Positions 7,253-8,010 of a stretch of DNA of 8,010 nucleotides are shown here, in pieces. The position numbers and the translations under genes are program-made. Origin of the DNA: Burkholderiales bacterium (GTDB lineage: Bacteria > Pseudomonadota > Gammaproteobacteria > Burkholderiales > Burkholderiaceae_C); assembly GCA_025354615.1 (NCBI GenBank), contig JANXMO010000546.1, positions 1 to 8,010 on the forward strand. Reading direction: 5' to 3'. Under the pieces are notes generated by a model. It ran no database searches. It was not told where the DNA came from and saw only the letters and a program-made list of their open reading frames with translations. Numbering within the stretch: position 1 is the first letter of the stretch; the number at the start of each line of letters is the position of its first letter.

Positions 7253-7431
7253 AAGAAAGCGTCAGCCTCAGAAAACGAAAGCTCATCACCTAAAAAATCT
7301 GGGTCTCGTTTCAGCAGCCTCACGGTGTCTGCGGAAACCTGGGCCAGCCACGGTTTGTCCGACACAGAGCTTTTTAGTACCTTAGGGATGACATACGGAA
7401 AACCAAGCGGTTTGAAGCTGTTCGTTTCCAT
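7240..7431 (-). CDS. Hypothetical small protein, 63 aa, unrecognised
   Basis: ATG is at 7431-7429 and TGA at 7242-7240. The sequence begins METNSFKPLGFPYVIPKVLK and ends SFSEADAFFYCD. I do not recognise a family. The N-terminal half is basic with Pro and aromatic residues; the C-terminal half is acidic with one terminal Cys. It has no signal peptide or membrane segment. A G-rich stretch (GGGGG, about 9 nt before ATG) may serve as ribosome site. A weak promoter, TTTAAT-17 bp-TATAGG, is visible on the complement of 7483-7511. The 3' end overlaps the M16 gene tail to tail by 13 bp, and the tRNA-operon terminator insulates it from upstream transcription. Amino acid composition looks protein-like and the frame is not a shadow of another gene. 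It could still be a chance ORF. Confidence 0.45.
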   Translation of the reverse strand: METNSFKPLGFPYVIPKVLKSSVSDKPWLAQVSADTVRLLKRDPDFLGDELSFSEADAFFYCD

Positions 7432-7529
7432 GATGCAAAGCCCCCATTGCGTTGAGATACAACGTTAAAAGCAGGGAGCGTGCCTATAAAACTACCGATT
7501 TACCCATTAAATTTTTAGCCATAAACCAT

Positions 7530-7572
7530 AAAAAAAAACCCTTTGTAGATCATTGACCTACAAAGGGTTTTT
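7530..7572 (-). terminator. Strong intrinsic terminator of the tRNA operon, bidirectional in form
   Basis: A perfect 15-bp stem pairs 7534-7548 with 7558-7572 around a 9-nt loop (7549-7557); the core is CCCTTTGTAG/CTACAAAGGG. Read on the minus strand it begins about 10 nt after tRNA-Asp and ends in a T9 run (complement of 7530-7538), a textbook rho-independent terminator. Read on the plus strand it is also followed by T-rich sequence, so it could stop read-through from the M16 gene. Confidence 0.9.
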
Positions 7573-7581
7573 AAACTTTTT

Positions 7582-7658
7582 TGGCGGAGTGGACGGGACT
7601 CGAACCCGCGACCCCCGGCGTGACAGGCCGGTATTCTAACCAACTGAACTACCACTCC
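7582..7658 (-). tRNA. tRNA-Asp (anticodon GTC)
   Basis: It is 77 nt including an encoded CCA. The acceptor stem GGAGTGG pairs with CCACTCC. The anticodon arm is CCGGC-CTGTCAC-GCCGG, with GTC in the loop centre. The T-arm GCGGG-TTCGAGT-CCCGT is normal and the discriminator base is G. It is the last gene of the three-tRNA unit, 27 nt after tRNA-Glu. Confidence 0.97.
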
Positions 7659-7685
7659 TGGTAGATGCAACTTTAAATGCCGTAA

Positions 7686-7761
7686 TGGCGTCCCCTAGGG
7701 GATTCGAACCCCTGTAATCACCGTGAAAGGGTGGTGTCCTAGGCCTCTAGACGAAGGGGAC
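7686..7761 (-). tRNA. tRNA-Glu (anticodon TTC)
   Basis: It is 76 nt including an encoded CCA. The acceptor GTCCCCT pairs with the 3' strand AGGGGAC. The anticodon loop CTTTCAC holds TTC. The T-arm is AGGGG-TTCGAAT-CCCCT and the discriminator is G. Its anticodon is the kind whose wobble uridine is modified by the Mnm pathway, to which MnmC in this window belongs. Confidence 0.97.
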
Positions 7762-7839
7762 AAAACAGTTTTCTAGCTGATTTCTTCTTACAAAAATCTC
7801 GTCACTTGAACCGCGCACCACCGCCAACTTTTCAGTCTT

Positions 7840-7915
<76 letters not shown>

Positions 7916-8010
7916 TTTATCGATCAATAAATTTTGGAAAAAAGACTGGCCTGAATTGGCTGTTGAACTTCAACAGCAACTTTTTTAAGTTTAGTCAAGA
8001 ATACGATTCT
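7916..8010 (-). promoter_or_regulatory. Leader/promoter region of the tRNA operon with palindromes
   Basis: This AT-rich stretch lies upstream of tRNA-Ala and should hold its promoter, but I see no convincing -35/-10 pair at normal spacing. A TTGACT hexamer (complement of 7993-7998) lacks a matching -10. A perfect 9-bp inverted repeat with a single central base lies at 7959-7977. Further small inverted repeats are AACTT-TTTT-AAGTT (7978-7991) and AGAAT-ACG-ATTCT (7998-8010, possibly continuing past the window). Confidence 0.4.
7959..7977. repeat. Perfect 19-bp palindrome upstream of tRNA-Ala
   Basis: GCTGTTGAA-C-TTCAACAGC is an exact 9+1+9 inverted repeat, located 44-62 bp before the tRNA-Ala 5' end. 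On the plus strand it can form an 8-bp hairpin with a 3-nt loop followed by AACTTTTTT, resembling a short terminator. Alternatively it has the form of a dimeric regulator's operator. The sequence does not decide between these. Confidence 0.6.

Noticed and set aside
7253..7581. Possible genomic-island attachment site at the tRNA-Asp 3' end
   Set aside because: No integrase gene and no repeat of the tRNA-Asp 3' sequence were seen between 5772 and 7581; lower GC alone is not enough.
7762..7772. AAAAC-A-GTTTT inverted repeat after the tRNA-Glu 5' end
   Set aside because: It is a weak AT-rich 5-bp stem with a one-base centre inside a tRNA spacer; more likely part of tRNA processing sequence than a separate element.

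Overview
The window looks like chromosomal DNA of a high-GC betaproteobacterium, most likely a Burkholderiales/Comamonadaceae-type organism. That placement is inferred from the protein sequences and the GC-rich coding style; no rRNA or other phylogenetic marker is present. Most of the window is housekeeping or central metabolism. I see no transposase, integrase, CRISPR array or phage gene.

Layout. Positions 1-774 (+) hold the C-terminal FAD-domain part of MnmC, which acts in tRNA wobble-uridine modification; its start lies outside the window. Converging on it are a 59-residue lysine-rich small protein (985-806, -) and rpiA (1711-1049, -). Divergent from rpiA across a 58-bp spacer is pyrD (1770-2825, +), class 2 dihydroorotate dehydrogenase. 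Next comes a compact minus-strand cluster, 5771 down to 2900: a short-chain dehydrogenase, a YceH-family protein, and the two subunits of a succinyl-CoA:3-ketoacid CoA-transferase (scoA, scoB). The gaps between these genes are 14, 64 and 1 nt, so they could be one transcript. An M16B zinc peptidase (5954-7252, +) is divergent from this cluster and is visibly lower in GC. A 63-codon unrecognised ORF (7431-7240, -) overlaps its 3' end tail to tail. The window closes with a minus-strand tRNA operon, Ala(GGC)-Glu(TTC)-Asp(GTC), ending in a strong hairpin terminator at 7530-7572.

How the genes relate. MnmC and the tRNA genes belong to translation. RpiA and PyrD both feed nucleotide synthesis: ribose-5-phosphate to PRPP, and dihydroorotate to orotate. 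ScoAB activates acetoacetate with succinyl-CoA and would serve ketone-body or polyhydroxybutyrate breakdown. The SDR ahead of it may act on a related hydroxy/keto substrate, but its sequence does not prove this.

The least explained part is 5.9-8.0 kb: the stand-alone M16 peptidase, the overlapping small ORF, and a 19-bp palindrome upstream of tRNA-Ala. I found no convincing new multi-gene system, and the candidates below are graded accordingly.
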